Part shown: piece after piece, positions 24,276 to 32,679 of the stretch
How positions within the stretch are numbered: position 1 is the stretch's first letter
Layout: every line of letters begins with the position of its first letter
NCBI GenBank assembly: GCA_039820525.1
Contig: JBCBPY010000008.1
Coordinates: forward strand, 62,001 to 126,000
DNA: 64,000 bases
Direction of reading: 5' to 3'
Source of the DNA: Phormidesmis sp039820525
GTDB lineage: Bacteria; Cyanobacteriota; Cyanobacteriia; Phormidesmidales; Phormidesmidaceae
The notes under the pieces: model-generated
Told to the model about the DNA's origin: nothing
Databases searched by the model: none
What the model saw: the letters and a program-made list of their open reading frames with translations, nothing else
Program-made: the position numbers and the translations under genes

Positions 24276-25931
24276 CTACCGGCGCTTGAGCCACAGCGCG
24301 CCCGCACCGACAATGCCCAACAGTGGAAACACCACGAGCGAAAGCAGCGTTAGCCAAATTTGCTGCTGTACAGACAGCGTAAACCGTCGATTGGTGGCTT
24401 CCTTAGGCTGGATAGAAAGCACCGGATTATCAACCTTGCTGAGCCAGGTCACCGCGTTTAGGAACACATCGCCGTTGAGCTGCTGGCTAAACAAACCATC
24501 GGTCGCAAAGCTAGAGTTGCCAATAATCACCATTCGGCTTTCTTTTAGTTCGGACTCATTGGTTTCGGCGGCGTTTTCCCCAGCGGTTTCATCCGCGTTT
24601 GCTGTCGCTGAGTCCTCAGCAGCGGTGTCCTCTGCAACGGTGTCCTCTGCATTGGCATCCGCCTCTGAGGGCACATCGCTAGCCTGTACGACAGCCGGAC
24701 GCGTGAGTGCGACCCCTAATGTAAAGGGACCTTCTGGGGGCTTGTCCGGATCTACCGATAGCTCACCTTCTGTCATGCTCTGCGCGTGCGATCGCTGATT
24801 GGTAAACAGCAAAGGCGTTTCTTCTACATTGCTCACTTCTCGCACCTGTAGCGGACGCGCCACTGGATAAAAGGAGCGACCCGCTTCAAACGCTTCGGTA
24901 ATTGGATGATCGCCGTAGGTGGTGACCAAAGGGGCTGCTGGACCGAGTCCCACCAGCTGACCACCGCCAGAGGTGTCGATCACCAGCGTATTTTCAGGCA
25001 CAACGCCCCACTGGCTCATTAGCACTTCTAACCCTGTTTTAGTCTGTGGATCGACTAGGACAAACACGCTGCCGCCCGCTTCTAAATAGTCTCTAACGGC
25101 AATAATTTCAGCTTCAAACAGTTCTTGTTGAGCGCCTGCAATCACCAGCACATCTGCATCGGGTGGTACGACGTTGGTGTCTGCCAGGTTCAACGGTGCA
25201 ACCGTATAATTTTGTTCTTGGAGCTGAGTGGCCGCTTCAAAAAAGCCTGCTTTAGATCCGTCAATGGCGTATTCACCGTGCCCCTGCAAAAAGTAAACAA
25301 CCGCGACATCGTCCTGGCTAAGCTGCGCCAGCTTGTTGGTGAGCTGACGTTCAGTGAGGGGTTCTGCCTGATTAATCCGCTGCACCAAAAGCTTTCGCTC
25401 ACCAGCGGTGATAAAAACTTCCCCACCGGTTTCTACGCCCATGCGCTGTGACAGCTGCGGGTCTGCAAACGGGTCGATGTAGCGGTAGGTGAAGTCGGGG
25501 TTGAATCGGCGATAGTTGTCCAACAGCTGCTGATCGGTTGGATTAGGCACTGCGTCAAAAATGAGCGTTTCGACCGGCGTCTCCAGGTTTTGCACTACTT
25601 CTTGGGAGGCGGGTGATAGGGTGAGCAGCTGACCTTCGGTAAGGTCAGTGCGGCTGTCGTAGCGAACGCCCAAAAAGTTGATAAGACCCAGAATAATGAA
25701 AACAGAGGCTATAGATACGGCTGCATTGGTGCCAGCCTGCGTCGAACGACGCTGCCAAAACCCGACATAGTCTCCTGACGCAATGCTGCTGACGATCAGC
25801 ATGAGCCCGATTACGAGGAGCGCGACGGCCACTAAGGTCCAGCCATTGAGCAGGCCCACCACTAACCCTGCACTGACGAGCATGAGTCCTGGCCAGATGA
25901 GATATTTCAGGATGGATGAAGCGTTTTTCAT
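24276..25931 (-). CDS. GldG-like protein, ABC-type accessory subunit
   Basis: 551 residues. Two N-terminal membrane segments (about 9-50) and a third (about 68-88) precede the GldG domain: LTEGQLLTLSPASQEVVQNL, FRRFNPDFTYRYIDPFADP-like text, VVYFLQGHGEYAID, DADVLVIAGAQQEL and YLEAGGSVFVLVDPQ. One membrane segment closes the protein, with a basic tail. A Glu/Asp/Thr/Ala linker (about 425-465) carries a 15-bp repeat at 24621-24650. GldG together with GldF and GldA forms an ABC transporter; the gliding role known in Bacteroidetes does not necessarily apply here. A 64-base gap with a palindrome separates it from the permease gene. Confidence 0.88.
   Translation of the reverse strand: MKNASSILKYLIWPGLMLVSAGLVVGLLNGWTLVAVALLVIGLMLIVSSIASGDYVGFWQRRSTQAGTNAAVSIASVFIILGLINFLGVRYDSRTDLTEGQLLTLSPASQEVVQNLETPVETLIFDAVPNPTDQQLLDNYRRFNPDFTYRYIDPFADPQLSQRMGVETGGEVFITAGERKLLVQRINQAEPLTERQLTNKLAQLSQDDVAVVYFLQGHGEYAIDGSKAGFFEAATQLQEQNYTVAPLNLADTNVVPPDADVLVIAGAQQELFEAEIIAVRDYLEAGGSVFVLVDPQTKTGLEVLMSQWGVVPENTLVIDTSGGGQLVGLGPAAPLVTTYGDHPITEAFEAGRSFYPVARPLQVREVSNVEETPLLFTNQRSHAQSMTEGELSVDPDKPPEGPFTLGVALTRPAVVQASDVPSEADANAEDTVAEDTAAEDSATANADETAGENAAETNESELKESRMVIIGNSSFATDGLFSQQLNGDVFLNAVTWLSKVDNPVLSIQPKEATNRRFTLSVQQQIWLTLLSLVVFPLLGIVGAGALWLKRR
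24621..24650. repeat. 15-bp in-frame repeat in the GldG-like linker
   Basis: AGCGGTGTCCTCTGC at 24621 and AACGGTGTCCTCTGC at 24636, with a partial neighbouring copy. It codes for a repeated (V/A)AEDT pentapeptide in an acidic linker. Confidence 0.85.
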
Positions 25932-25978
25932 GGACGAAGCCTACGGCACAAAATATTAGGCGGGCGTATCAAACGAGA

Positions 25979-25992
25979 GTCTTCGCGAAGAC
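25979..25992. repeat. Perfect 14-bp palindrome GTCTTCGCGAAGAC
   Basis: It lies in the 64-base gap between the permease and GldG-like genes, three bases before the permease stop codon at 25996. It may be an RNA-processing or partial termination hairpin that tunes expression within the operon. Confidence 0.7.
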
Positions 25993-25995
25993 CCC

Positions 25996-26793
25996 TCAAG
26001 ATCGCTGGAAGCGGAGCGTGTCAATCGACTGAGCGGTTAAAAACACGCCTAAGACGATGTAGCTCATGAACAAAATCAGTCCGCTGGTGTCAAACACGCC
26101 TTGAGTAAAGTCGGTGAAGTGGGTCAGGAGCGATAGGTGCTTGAGGGCGTCGCCCAAAGGGCCAGAGGCTTGTGCGATCGCATCAATCACCCACAACACC
26201 AGTACCAGGCCAAACGTCATAATGGCCGCCAACACCGTACTATCCGACAGCGACGAGATAAACATCCCCAGCGAAAGTACACCTGCGGCAAGCAGCAGCA
26301 GCCCAAAATGTCCTAGCAGCAGTACCGTGAGGGGAAAAGCGGGCTCACTGGCTGCAAAAGCGACTGATTCAGCAATAAACAAGGGCAGCAGCATGGCGCT
26401 AAAAAAGGTCACCACACCCATTAATTTGCCAAGCGCAACCACCCAGTTGGTCAAAGGAGAGGTTGCCAAAAGCTCTAGCGTGCCTTGCTTGCGCTCTTCT
26501 GCGTACAGCCCCATGGAGAGCATCGGCAAGATAAACATTGACAGTGAGCCGAGTAAATTGAGATAGATTTTCAAAAACTCGTAGGGAACATCTACCGACT
26601 GTGCGCCCGCGCCGAGCTGGTCGGCAGCGCTCACCTGGGCAATGAGGCCGTTGGGTGAGAGCAACAGCGTGACTAAAAACAGGCCGCCAATGAGCCAAAA
26701 CACCACGGCAATCACATAGGCTAGCGGCGAGGTGAAATAGGTTTGCAGCTCTCGTCGGTAAATCGCTATTAGGTTGCTCAGTAAAATTTTCAC
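25996..26793 (-). CDS. ABC transporter permease, GldF-like
   Basis: 265 residues with six hydrophobic segments. The start IYRRELQTYFTSPLAYVI and the segment SMGLYAEERKQGTLELLATSPLT match ABC-2 type permeases of the GldF family. It forms the membrane channel with the ATPase encoded just upstream. Its start overlaps the end of the ATPase gene by four bases (ATGA), which implies translational coupling. Confidence 0.92.
   Translation of the reverse strand: MKILLSNLIAIYRRELQTYFTSPLAYVIAVVFWLIGGLFLVTLLLSPNGLIAQVSAADQLGAGAQSVDVPYEFLKIYLNLLGSLSMFILPMLSMGLYAEERKQGTLELLATSPLTNWVVALGKLMGVVTFFSAMLLPLFIAESVAFAASEPAFPLTVLLLGHFGLLLLAAGVLSLGMFISSLSDSTVLAAIMTFGLVLVLWVIDAIAQASGPLGDALKHLSLLTHFTDFTQGVFDTSGLILFMSYIVLGVFLTAQSIDTLRFQRS
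26174..26181. repeat. HIP1 octamer GCGATCGC (example of a window-wide repeat)
   Basis: The octamer GCGATCGC occurs many times across the window, in genes and between them; this copy and 44401-44408 are examples. It is the highly iterated palindrome HIP1 of cyanobacteria and contains GATC, the likely target of the Dam-type methylase at 12047. Confidence 0.9.
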
Positions 26794-27968
26794 GTGCTTT
26801 CCTCATCTGCGGATGCGTCGAACTGGGAGGGCTTATTGTCACGAAGGCGTGCTTTGGCCGCTTCAATCACCTCACTGGCTCTTTCGGCAGGAGATTGGTC
26901 GAGGCTGTCGTCACGATGGGTTGTTTGAGTGCCCTCTTCTTCAGGGTTCTCTGCTTTAGTGTCTGCTGGGGAACTGCTTTCTAAAATATTAAAAACACTC
27001 GCTGGATCGATATCCTCTTCGGGGGCAGCGGTCTCTTGCATGGTCAAATCCATGAAGACATCTTCCAGGGAGGCCCGGTTGCGGCTAAGCTCAAAAAGTT
27101 CGAGACCTGCGGTCACGACTGCGCGGGCGATCGCGCCGCCCACATCCTCAGTGCCGGTGGTGACCTGATAGCGAACATGCCCTGCGGCCAGCTCATCAGT
27201 GTCCATAGGCGATACACCCATCACGCCCGGTACGGCTCGCAGAACCGATAAGCTGCTCTCGACCTGCCCTGCTAGCTCTACCCAGTAGCCGCTTTGGCCA
27301 GAAATTCGGGCGGTGAGGTGCTCTGGGCTATCGGTCGCAATGATTTTGCCTTGGTTGATAATGGTAATGCGATCGCAGGTCGCGCTCACCTCCGGCAAAA
27401 TATGCGTCGATAAAATAATCGTATGTTCTCCCGCTAGGCTTTTAATCAGGTTGCGCACCTCAATAATTTGTCGAGGATCGAGCCCTACGGTGGGTTCATC
27501 GAGCACAATCACAGGCGGATTGTGCACAATTGCTTGGGCAATGCCTACGCGCTGGCGAAAGCCCTTGGATAGCTTGCGGATAATCACGCTGCGTTTCTCT
27601 GGCAGGTTGCACCGCTCAATCGCAGAGGTGACTCGCCCCGCTAACTCGCCTGCGGGCACGCCTTTAATACGCGCTACAAAATATAAAAAGCCCTCCACCG
27701 TCATCTCTGGATACAGCGGTGGCGTCTCGGGTAAGTAGCCGATGCTTTGGCGCACCGCCATCGAATCAGCATGAACATCTTTGCCAGCGACCCTAGCGGT
27801 TCCACCTGTCGCAGGGAGGTAGCCTGTCAAAATGCGCATGGTGGTGGTTTTACCCGCCCCGTTTGGCCCTAAAAATCCTAATATTTCGCCGGGCTCTACC
27901 GTAAAGGAGACATCCTTAATCGCGGCAGTAGAGCCATAGGTTTTACTGAGATGATCAACTTCAATCAT
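26790..27968 (-). CDS. ABC transporter ATP-binding protein, GldA-like
   Basis: 392 residues. The ATPase domain (about 1-225) has Walker A GPNGAGKTTT, signature LSKGFRQRVGIAQA, Walker B VIVLDEPTVGLD and the switch His in LSTHIL. The C-terminal region about 225-310 is the DUF4162-type regulatory part. The last 75 residues are an acidic, Ser-rich tail that is longer than in most GldA proteins. First gene of the operon ATPase-permease-GldG-DUF4340. The substrate is unknown. Confidence 0.92.
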   Translation of the reverse strand: MIEVDHLSKTYGSTAAIKDVSFTVEPGEILGFLGPNGAGKTTTMRILTGYLPATGGTARVAGKDVHADSMAVRQSIGYLPETPPLYPEMTVEGFLYFVARIKGVPAGELAGRVTSAIERCNLPEKRSVIIRKLSKGFRQRVGIAQAIVHNPPVIVLDEPTVGLDPRQIIEVRNLIKSLAGEHTIILSTHILPEVSATCDRITIINQGKIIATDSPEHLTARISGQSGYWVELAGQVESSLSVLRAVPGVMGVSPMDTDELAAGHVRYQVTTGTEDVGGAIARAVVTAGLELFELSRNRASLEDVFMDLTMQETAAPEEDIDPASVFNILESSSPADTKAENPEEEGTQTTHRDDSLDQSPAERASEVIEAAKARLRDNKPSQFDASADEEST

Positions 27969-28213
27969 GCGCGTAGCCCAAAGAGCATCAACCGTAGATA
28001 CGTAATAAACTGTATAGATACGAAAGTGTCAGGAAAGACCACAGAGATTGAAAGATCTTTCGGCAATGGATATTACCATCTATAGCCGTGATCAATATTG
28101 CATCTATCGGACGATCTCGAAAGTGACCCTGACTGTTGCCTGCTGTTTTTCCTCACGATAGTCTTCAGCCGCTTCTGGGCTGGTTCTCTTCTCTTTTTAC
28201 AAATTTCTTTTTA

Positions 28214-28241
28214 TAAATTGGCAAGGCTAAATTGGCAAAGC
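28214..28241. repeat. 14-bp tandem duplication spanning a start codon
   Basis: TAAATTGGCAAGGC at 28214 and TAAATTGGCAAAGC at 28228. The second unit contains the TTG start of the Trp-rich gene at 28232; the first supplies AAGG at the right distance for ribosome binding. Confidence 0.85.
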
Positions 28242-28486
28242 AAAAGTTTCCGCATCTCGTCGGCTCCAAATGGACAGCCCAACAAAAGACGCTCGGCTGG
28301 CGGCATTTTCGCGTTGTAAACCGTAAAAACCAAGGCAAATGGGTGTTTGCTGAGCTAGTGGCTGCTTGCGATCCAAACGCTCGATTTTGGTTGAATGCCA
28401 AAGCCCTTAAGAACCGTCAGCTGTGGGCCGCAGGCTGGCAAACGCTGACCGAAATCAACGCTGCTGTTGCCGAAACTGAGTCCTAA
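28232..28486 (+). CDS. Trp-rich small protein, TIGR02450 family
   Basis: 84 residues with five Trp. Motifs: VGSKWTAQQKTLGWRHFRVV, KNQGKWVFAELVAACD, RFWLNAKALKNRQLWAAGW. This is the Trp-rich TIGR02450 family, frequent in cyanobacteria and marine bacteria, function unknown. The start is TTG at 28232, placed inside a 14-bp duplication, with AAGG about six bases upstream; no in-frame ATG exists nearby. Confidence 0.88.
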   Translation: MAKQKFPHLVGSKWTAQQKTLGWRHFRVVNRKNQGKWVFAELVAACDPNARFWLNAKALKNRQLWAAGWQTLTEINAAVAETES

Positions 28487-28511
28487 AACGGTAAGGTAAA
28501 AGGCCCTAGAG

Positions 28512-28537
28512 CAACCTCTTGCTGCTTGATGAGGTTG
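28512..28537 (+). terminator. Hairpin after the Trp-rich gene
   Basis: CAACCTC (28512-28518) pairs with GAGGTTG (28531-28537) around a twelve-base loop, 26 bases after the stop codon. No T run follows, so termination efficiency is uncertain. Confidence 0.4.
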
Positions 28538-28612
28538 GCGGTTGAGGGCTTACGCTAGACTGAGAGTCAATGGCGCGATGTTTCTTTTTTATTACCCGTT
28601 ACGGGGGCTTTC

Positions 28613-28951
28613 ATGTCTCTTCCTCAGAATCCACCTGACGCAACACCACCCGAAGATGCTGACCTGATGAAGTCTGTATTGCCGCCCTTACTAAACGACT
28701 TTCATCATTGGTTTGGCCGCACTATCGAGCTACTAGAAACAAAAGACGTTGGCTTTTTAAGTGGCGAACAGCGCCAGGACTTGCTGTCACGGGTGCAGGC
28801 TGCGCAGCGTCAGGTCAGTGCCTCTCAGGTGCTCGCGTCGGCAACTGAGGGACAAGCTAGTATTGATATGCCAGTTGTGATGTCGTGGCACAAGCTCGTG
28901 CACGAGTGCTGGGGAGTTGCTATTCGCTATCGAAAAGAAAATCAATCATAA
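28613..28951 (+). CDS. DUF2605 domain protein
   Basis: 112 residues. LMKSVLPPLLNDFHHWFGRTIELLE opens the family pattern, LSGEQRQDLLSRVQAAQRQV follows, and VMSWHKLVHECWGVAIRYR closes it. DUF2605 is a small helical family restricted to cyanobacteria, with no known function, and usually sits next to a DUF2973 gene, as here. No membrane segment is visible. Confidence 0.88.
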   Translation: MSLPQNPPDATPPEDADLMKSVLPPLLNDFHHWFGRTIELLETKDVGFLSGEQRQDLLSRVQAAQRQVSASQVLASATEGQASIDMPVVMSWHKLVHECWGVAIRYRKENQS

Positions 28952-29104
28952 GCGCTTCTCCCTCGAAACCCTCGTGTTAGAAGAAATGATGTTAAAGAAG
29001 CCCTACTAAAAAGCCACGCAGTCCAAGCACCTGTGCAAGAATAGAAAGAGTCTCCAGCACTAGCCCGTCCTAACACTCCAAGATTCGGACCCCCTTTAAT
29101 ACCC

Positions 29105-29404
29105 ATGCTTCACCTGCTCTACGTTTTTGCTTTCACGGTTTTAGCAGTTCTTGCGGTCTCAAACATGATTCGCAATCTGGTGAAGCTGGGCACTCAGGCC
29201 ACTAAGCCTCTTCAGCCAAAGGTGTCTGCAGATCGCCCGGTCCCACATCCTGAGCTGCTCGATGCCAGTGGCGATGTCATTAACGAGCCGTTGTTGGTCA
29301 TGCGCTCCATCTCTATTAAAGATGCTCGAGAACAGTTGGACGCCCTGTATGATGGCGGCTCCAATGGTTCTGGCGGCGGCGAAGACGCCCGCGAAGAGGG
29401 CTAG
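29105..29404 (+). CDS. DUF2973 domain protein, single membrane segment
   Basis: 99 residues. One membrane helix (HLLYVFAFTVLAVLAVSNMI, about 2-21) is followed by a Pro-containing linker, then ISIKDAREQLDALYD and an acidic Gly/Ser tail. This matches DUF2973, cyanobacterial and of unknown function, the regular partner of DUF2605. Its stop codon lies three bases before the start of the amidotransferase gene, so the two are probably one transcript. Confidence 0.87.
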   Translation: MLHLLYVFAFTVLAVLAVSNMIRNLVKLGTQATKPLQPKVSADRPVPHPELLDASGDVINEPLLVMRSISIKDAREQLDALYDGGSNGSGGGEDAREEG

Positions 29405-29407
29405 TTT

Positions 29408-30100
29408 TTGGGCAGCAACAAAATTTTAACCATTATCCACAAGGAAACAACGGTTCCGGGGATGGTCGGGCGTAAGCTGGATGACCTTGGCTACGAGTTA
29501 GATATTCGTGCGCCTATTTTCGGAGAACCGTTGCCAGACGATCTGGAAAACTATGCAGGTGCGCTGGTTTTTGGTGGCTATATGAGTGTGAATGACGACG
29601 AGCCGTATTTGCATAAAGAGGCAGACTGGGTGCGTCAGGTGCTAGCGGCTAACTTGCCCTATTTGGGCATTTGTTTGGGCGCGCAGTTGCTCGCTAAGGT
29701 GCTGGGCGCAAAAGTCGGTGTCCATCATCAGGCATGGGAGGAAATTGGCTACTATCCGGTGTACAGCACACCCGCAGGTAGGGACCTTTTCCCAGAGGAA
29801 CTCAAGCTGTATCAGTGGCATCGGGAAGGGTTTGAGTTGCCTGAGGGGGCCGTATTGCTAGCGAGGGGCAATACCTTTCCTAATCAAGCTTTTCGGTGGG
29901 GCGATCGCGCCTACGGTGTTCAGTTTCATCCCGAAATGACCGCCGATATGGTGGATTTTTGGAGTAGCCAAGCGCACCTGCTGGGCGCGCCCAATACCCA
30001 AAGTCGCGATGATCAGCTTCGAGGCCATGCGCAATACAGCCCTCTTGTAGAGCAGTGGTTGGAAACTTTTTTAAAGAATTGGCTCAGCGATCGGCACTAG
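29408..30100 (+). CDS. Class I glutamine amidotransferase-like protein
   Basis: 230 residues from a TTG start at 29408, three bases after the previous stop. PYLGICLGAQLLAKVLGA contains the nucleophilic Cys; GVQFHPEMT contains the catalytic His and Glu, so the triad is complete. It is a free-standing GATase domain of the type often annotated as GMP-synthase-like amidotransferase; the acceptor of the ammonia, or an alternative peptidase-like role, is unknown. The TTG start is favoured because conserved sequence (KILTIIHKE) begins right after it. Confidence 0.88.
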   Translation: MGSNKILTIIHKETTVPGMVGRKLDDLGYELDIRAPIFGEPLPDDLENYAGALVFGGYMSVNDDEPYLHKEADWVRQVLAANLPYLGICLGAQLLAKVLGAKVGVHHQAWEEIGYYPVYSTPAGRDLFPEELKLYQWHREGFELPEGAVLLARGNTFPNQAFRWGDRAYGVQFHPEMTADMVDFWSSQAHLLGAPNTQSRDDQLRGHAQYSPLVEQWLETFLKNWLSDRH

Positions 30101-30141
30101 CCACCATCATTGAGAGGTCCACATGGTAAAGCGGTAGCTGT

Positions 30142-31179
30142 ATGCGATCTATTCAACGTAGCTGGGTAAACATGGCCTCATTTCTACGACGAACTGTACT
30201 CCGACCCGTCGTGACACTCATAGCCCATCCGATGAGACTGTTTGCGATCGCGCTCTCACTGGCCTTTTTGTTTCAAGCCTGTGGTGGTACGGGTGAAGCG
30301 GGCACGGGTGGTAGCTCAGTGAGTAGCCCGGTTTCAGACACAGAACTCTCCAACCCACCTGTCGCCGTTCAGCCTGACGGTACAGGAGAGGCACCCAACA
30401 ATATCAATGCCCTGTCTCAAGAGCACAGCGGCGATCAGCCAACGCCAACCCCGATTGCTATGGTAGAGCCTAGTGTTCCGGTGACCGGCCAAGAGATTAC
30501 ATACGCCACCGTGGAGGGTACTGATATTACTGGTTACCTTGCCCAGCCAGAAGGCACGACTGCGGAGGCTGGGCTTCCTGCGATTATCACTATTCACGAG
30601 TGGTGGGGGCTAAACGACAACATCAAAGCGATGACGCGTCGCCTAGCGGGCGAGGGCTATACCGTGTTAGCCGTTGACCTGTACAACGGCCAAGTAGCTA
30701 CCGAGCCGGACCAGGCCAAAGACCTGATGCGCTCCGTGATGGATGTTCCGGGGCCTGCTCAAGACAACATCAACCAGGCCGCTCAATTTTTAGCGAATGA
30801 CTACAGTGCCCCTACGCTGGGCTCCATTGGCTGGTGCTTTGGCGGAAATTGGTCACTGCGTACCGGGCTTCTCCTGGAAAATTTGGATGCCATGGCCATT
30901 TACTACGGCCAGCTGATTTTGGCACCCGAAGTGTTAGATGGCTTAGATATGCCTATCATTGGCTTCTTTGGCGAAGACGATACGTCTATTCCGGTGGACG
31001 ATGTTACTAACTTTGAGTCCATGCTGGCAGGGATGGGAAAATCAGCTGATATCCATCTCTATGAAGGAGTTGGTCACGCTTTTGCCAATCCCTCTGGGAA
31101 AAACTACGACGAAGTAGCGGCTGAAGATGCCTGGGAGAAAACAACCGCATTTTTTGCTTCCCACCTGCAAGCCAGTTGA
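30142..31179 (+). CDS. Dienelactone hydrolase family lipoprotein
   Basis: 345 residues (or 335 from the ATG at 30172). A hydrophobic segment ends in LFQAC, a possible lipobox, so the mature protein may be a lipoprotein starting at that Cys. A Ser/Thr/Pro linker leads into an alpha/beta hydrolase: IITIHEWWGLNDNIK, SIGWCFGGNWS with the nucleophile Cys of dienelactone hydrolases, GEDDTSIPVDD with the Asp and GVGHAFANP with the His. The usual cytoplasmic enzyme opens dienelactones; an exported form suggests work on an envelope ester. The stop codon is within the first unit of a 14-bp repeat. Confidence 0.88.
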   Translation: MRSIQRSWVNMASFLRRTVLRPVVTLIAHPMRLFAIALSLAFLFQACGGTGEAGTGGSSVSSPVSDTELSNPPVAVQPDGTGEAPNNINALSQEHSGDQPTPTPIAMVEPSVPVTGQEITYATVEGTDITGYLAQPEGTTAEAGLPAIITIHEWWGLNDNIKAMTRRLAGEGYTVLAVDLYNGQVATEPDQAKDLMRSVMDVPGPAQDNINQAAQFLANDYSAPTLGSIGWCFGGNWSLRTGLLLENLDAMAIYYGQLILAPEVLDGLDMPIIGFFGEDDTSIPVDDVTNFESMLAGMGKSADIHLYEGVGHAFANPSGKNYDEVAAEDAWEKTTAFFASHLQAS

Positions 31180-31240
31180 TCCAGGCCAGTTGAGCCAAGC
31201 CAGTTGGGTCAGGCCAGCCGAGTCAGGCCAGCTGAGTTCG
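31171..31240. repeat. 14-bp tandem repeat, five copies
   Basis: Units start at 31171, 31185, 31199, 31213 and 31227; the consensus is GCCAGTTGAGTCAG with two to four changes per copy. The first unit contains the hydrolase stop codon at 31177-31179. Confidence 0.95.
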
Positions 31241-31245
31241 CCCCG

Positions 31246-31275
31246 GCTATTCGACTGACTTATCCGTCGAATAGC
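31246..31275. terminator. Convergent terminator hairpin
   Basis: GCTATTCGAC (31246-31255) and GTCGAATAGC (31266-31275) form a perfect ten-base stem with a ten-base loop. It lies between the ends of the hydrolase gene (plus) and the DUF2294 gene (minus), two bases from the latter's stop codon. Confidence 0.8.
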
Positions 31276-31277
31276 AG

Positions 31278-31796
31278 CTATCCAGCCAGTTGCATTCTTC
31301 TAGAAGGGCGCACTGCTGGATGGTCGGAAAGCTGAGCAATCATGCCTGTGTAGTCGTGTTTGTAACAGGTGTCTGAAATGATGGCAATCACTTTGACACT
31401 CAACTGTTGCTCAATGGCGCTCGCTATGGGCTCTTGCATCAGCTTGTCGATAGTAAGGCAGAGTGCCTGAGCCTTGCTATCGCCTTTCTCAAACAGCAAT
31501 TTTTCTACTGGTGTAAGGCCGCCTTCTACCCACACCACCAGTCGCTTAGATAACAGATCGCAAGTGACACGCTCTGGCCTACTGCCAAGGCGCTCTTTAT
31601 ATAGGTTTTCAATCCCTTGAGACACAGCGCGCATGAGCTGCCCAACTGTTGGCAATGGTGTTTCTTCAATTTCAGGTGCTTTCTGAACGCTTAGCGTTCT
31701 ATCTGCCGAACTGCCCAATGCTTGATACGAGTCTTTGAGGGGGCCGTAGTCTGAAGTCTGATCGGCAGTGTTGTCGGTATACATCGACTCTGTCAT
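31278..31796 (-). CDS. DUF2294 domain protein
   Basis: 172 residues. The DUF2294 region starts near residue 55 with VGQLMRAVSQGIENLYKERLGSRPE and continues with LLSKRLVVWVEGGLTPVEKLL and VKVIAIISDTCYKHDYTGMI. The first 50 residues are Asp/Ser/Thr rich and likely flexible. The family occurs in many bacteria; some cyanobacterial members are near nitrogen or gas vesicle genes, but its role is unknown. It is monocistronic. Confidence 0.87.
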   Translation of the reverse strand: MTESMYTDNTADQTSDYGPLKDSYQALGSSADRTLSVQKAPEIEETPLPTVGQLMRAVSQGIENLYKERLGSRPERVTCDLLSKRLVVWVEGGLTPVEKLLFEKGDSKAQALCLTIDKLMQEPIASAIEQQLSVKVIAIISDTCYKHDYTGMIAQLSDHPAVRPSRRMQLAG

Positions 31797-32277
31797 AGGG
31801 AAAAAAGAGTGAGGGCCTACTTAGCAAGCTTCTTTTTGAACCTAGAAATTGCGCCAAGTCTACGCTCAGACCTTGCTGGATGAACGGTCAACCATCACTT
31901 GCTAAATTTATATTACCAAATATTACAAAATATTTCTTGTTCGAATATAGATATATGTGGTGTGGTATCACAGGTTTTCTGATGGGTCTGCCAACTTGTG
32001 AGTTGGCTTTACGGAGCAGCTATGTGTAGCAGCTATTGCGAGTCAGCCGTTGCGGAGCAGCTATGTGCGTAGCTGTCGTGCCCGATGCTGGGGCGAGGGG
32101 CTTGATGCTGCGGCGTTCTGCAACGACACGTTAATTTTTTCGGTAGTTGGGAGATGAAAAAGGGCATCTTTCCGGTATATCAACTTTTCCTGTTGAAGTA
32201 ACCCCTAGCTCATGGCTTAGTTGCTAGCCTGTCAAGAGCTAGCTAGCTACTCGATGTCCCGATTTTCGGAGATTTTT
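31797..32277. other. Divergent gene-free stretch with direct repeats and hairpin
   Basis: 481 bases between DUF2294 (minus) and the first YbjQ gene (plus). CGGAGCAGCTATGTG occurs at 32012-32026 and again at 32053-32067. CCAACT-TGTG-AGTTGG (31991-32006) is a small perfect hairpin. A degenerate ten-base repeat of TATTACAAAA type lies around 31910-31935. An open frame from 32221 joins the YbjQ gene, but it begins with non-conserved residues, so the gene starts at 32278. Confidence 0.55.
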
Positions 32278-32622
32278 ATGACCGTTGCACTGTCTCAAGT
32301 ATCTGCATTAACGCTCACGACCTTGGAAGGCGTTCCTGGTAAAGAAATTGTTGAGCACTATGGCTTGGTTCAAGGGAGTACGATTCGCGCCAAGCATGTA
32401 GGTAAAGATATTTTGGCCGGATTCAAAAATATTGTGGGTGGTGAGCTAAAAGGCTATACCGAGCTGCTACAGGAAGCTCGTAAGGAGTCTGTGGAGCGAA
32501 TGGTTCAGCAGGCTCAGCAGCTAGGCGCTAATGCGGTGGTTAACGTTCGGTTTGCGACGTCTTCAGTTGCGCCGGGTGCGGCTGAACTCTTTGCCTATGG
32601 CACAGCTGTGAAAGTGCAATAG
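32278..32622 (+). CDS. YbjQ family protein (heavy-metal-binding-like), first copy
   Basis: 114 residues from the ATG at 32278, which has GGAG seven bases upstream. The family pattern is clear: LEGVPGKEIVEHYGLVQGSTIRAKHVGKDI, FKNIVGGELKGYTELLQEAR and QLGANAVVNVRFATSS, ending AYGTAVKV. YbjQ proteins form pentameric rings; a metal-binding role was proposed from structure and is not proven. No Cys cluster is present. A second YbjQ gene and an M48 peptidase follow on the same strand. Confidence 0.92.
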   Translation: MTVALSQVSALTLTTLEGVPGKEIVEHYGLVQGSTIRAKHVGKDILAGFKNIVGGELKGYTELLQEARKESVERMVQQAQQLGANAVVNVRFATSSVAPGAAELFAYGTAVKVQ

Positions 32623-32679
32623 GACGCGCGATCGCCTGCTTTTAATCACTGTGACCTTAATAACTGCGATAAACGACCC

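Noticed and set aside
23543..27968. Gliding motility machinery
   Set aside because: Only the ABC part (GldA, F, G) is present; the other Gld and Spr proteins are not in the window, and the ABC set also occurs in non-gliders.
31171..31240. CRISPR array
   Set aside because: The tandem units are contiguous and 14 bp long without spacers; all other arrays in the window are of the same kind, and no cas gene is seen.
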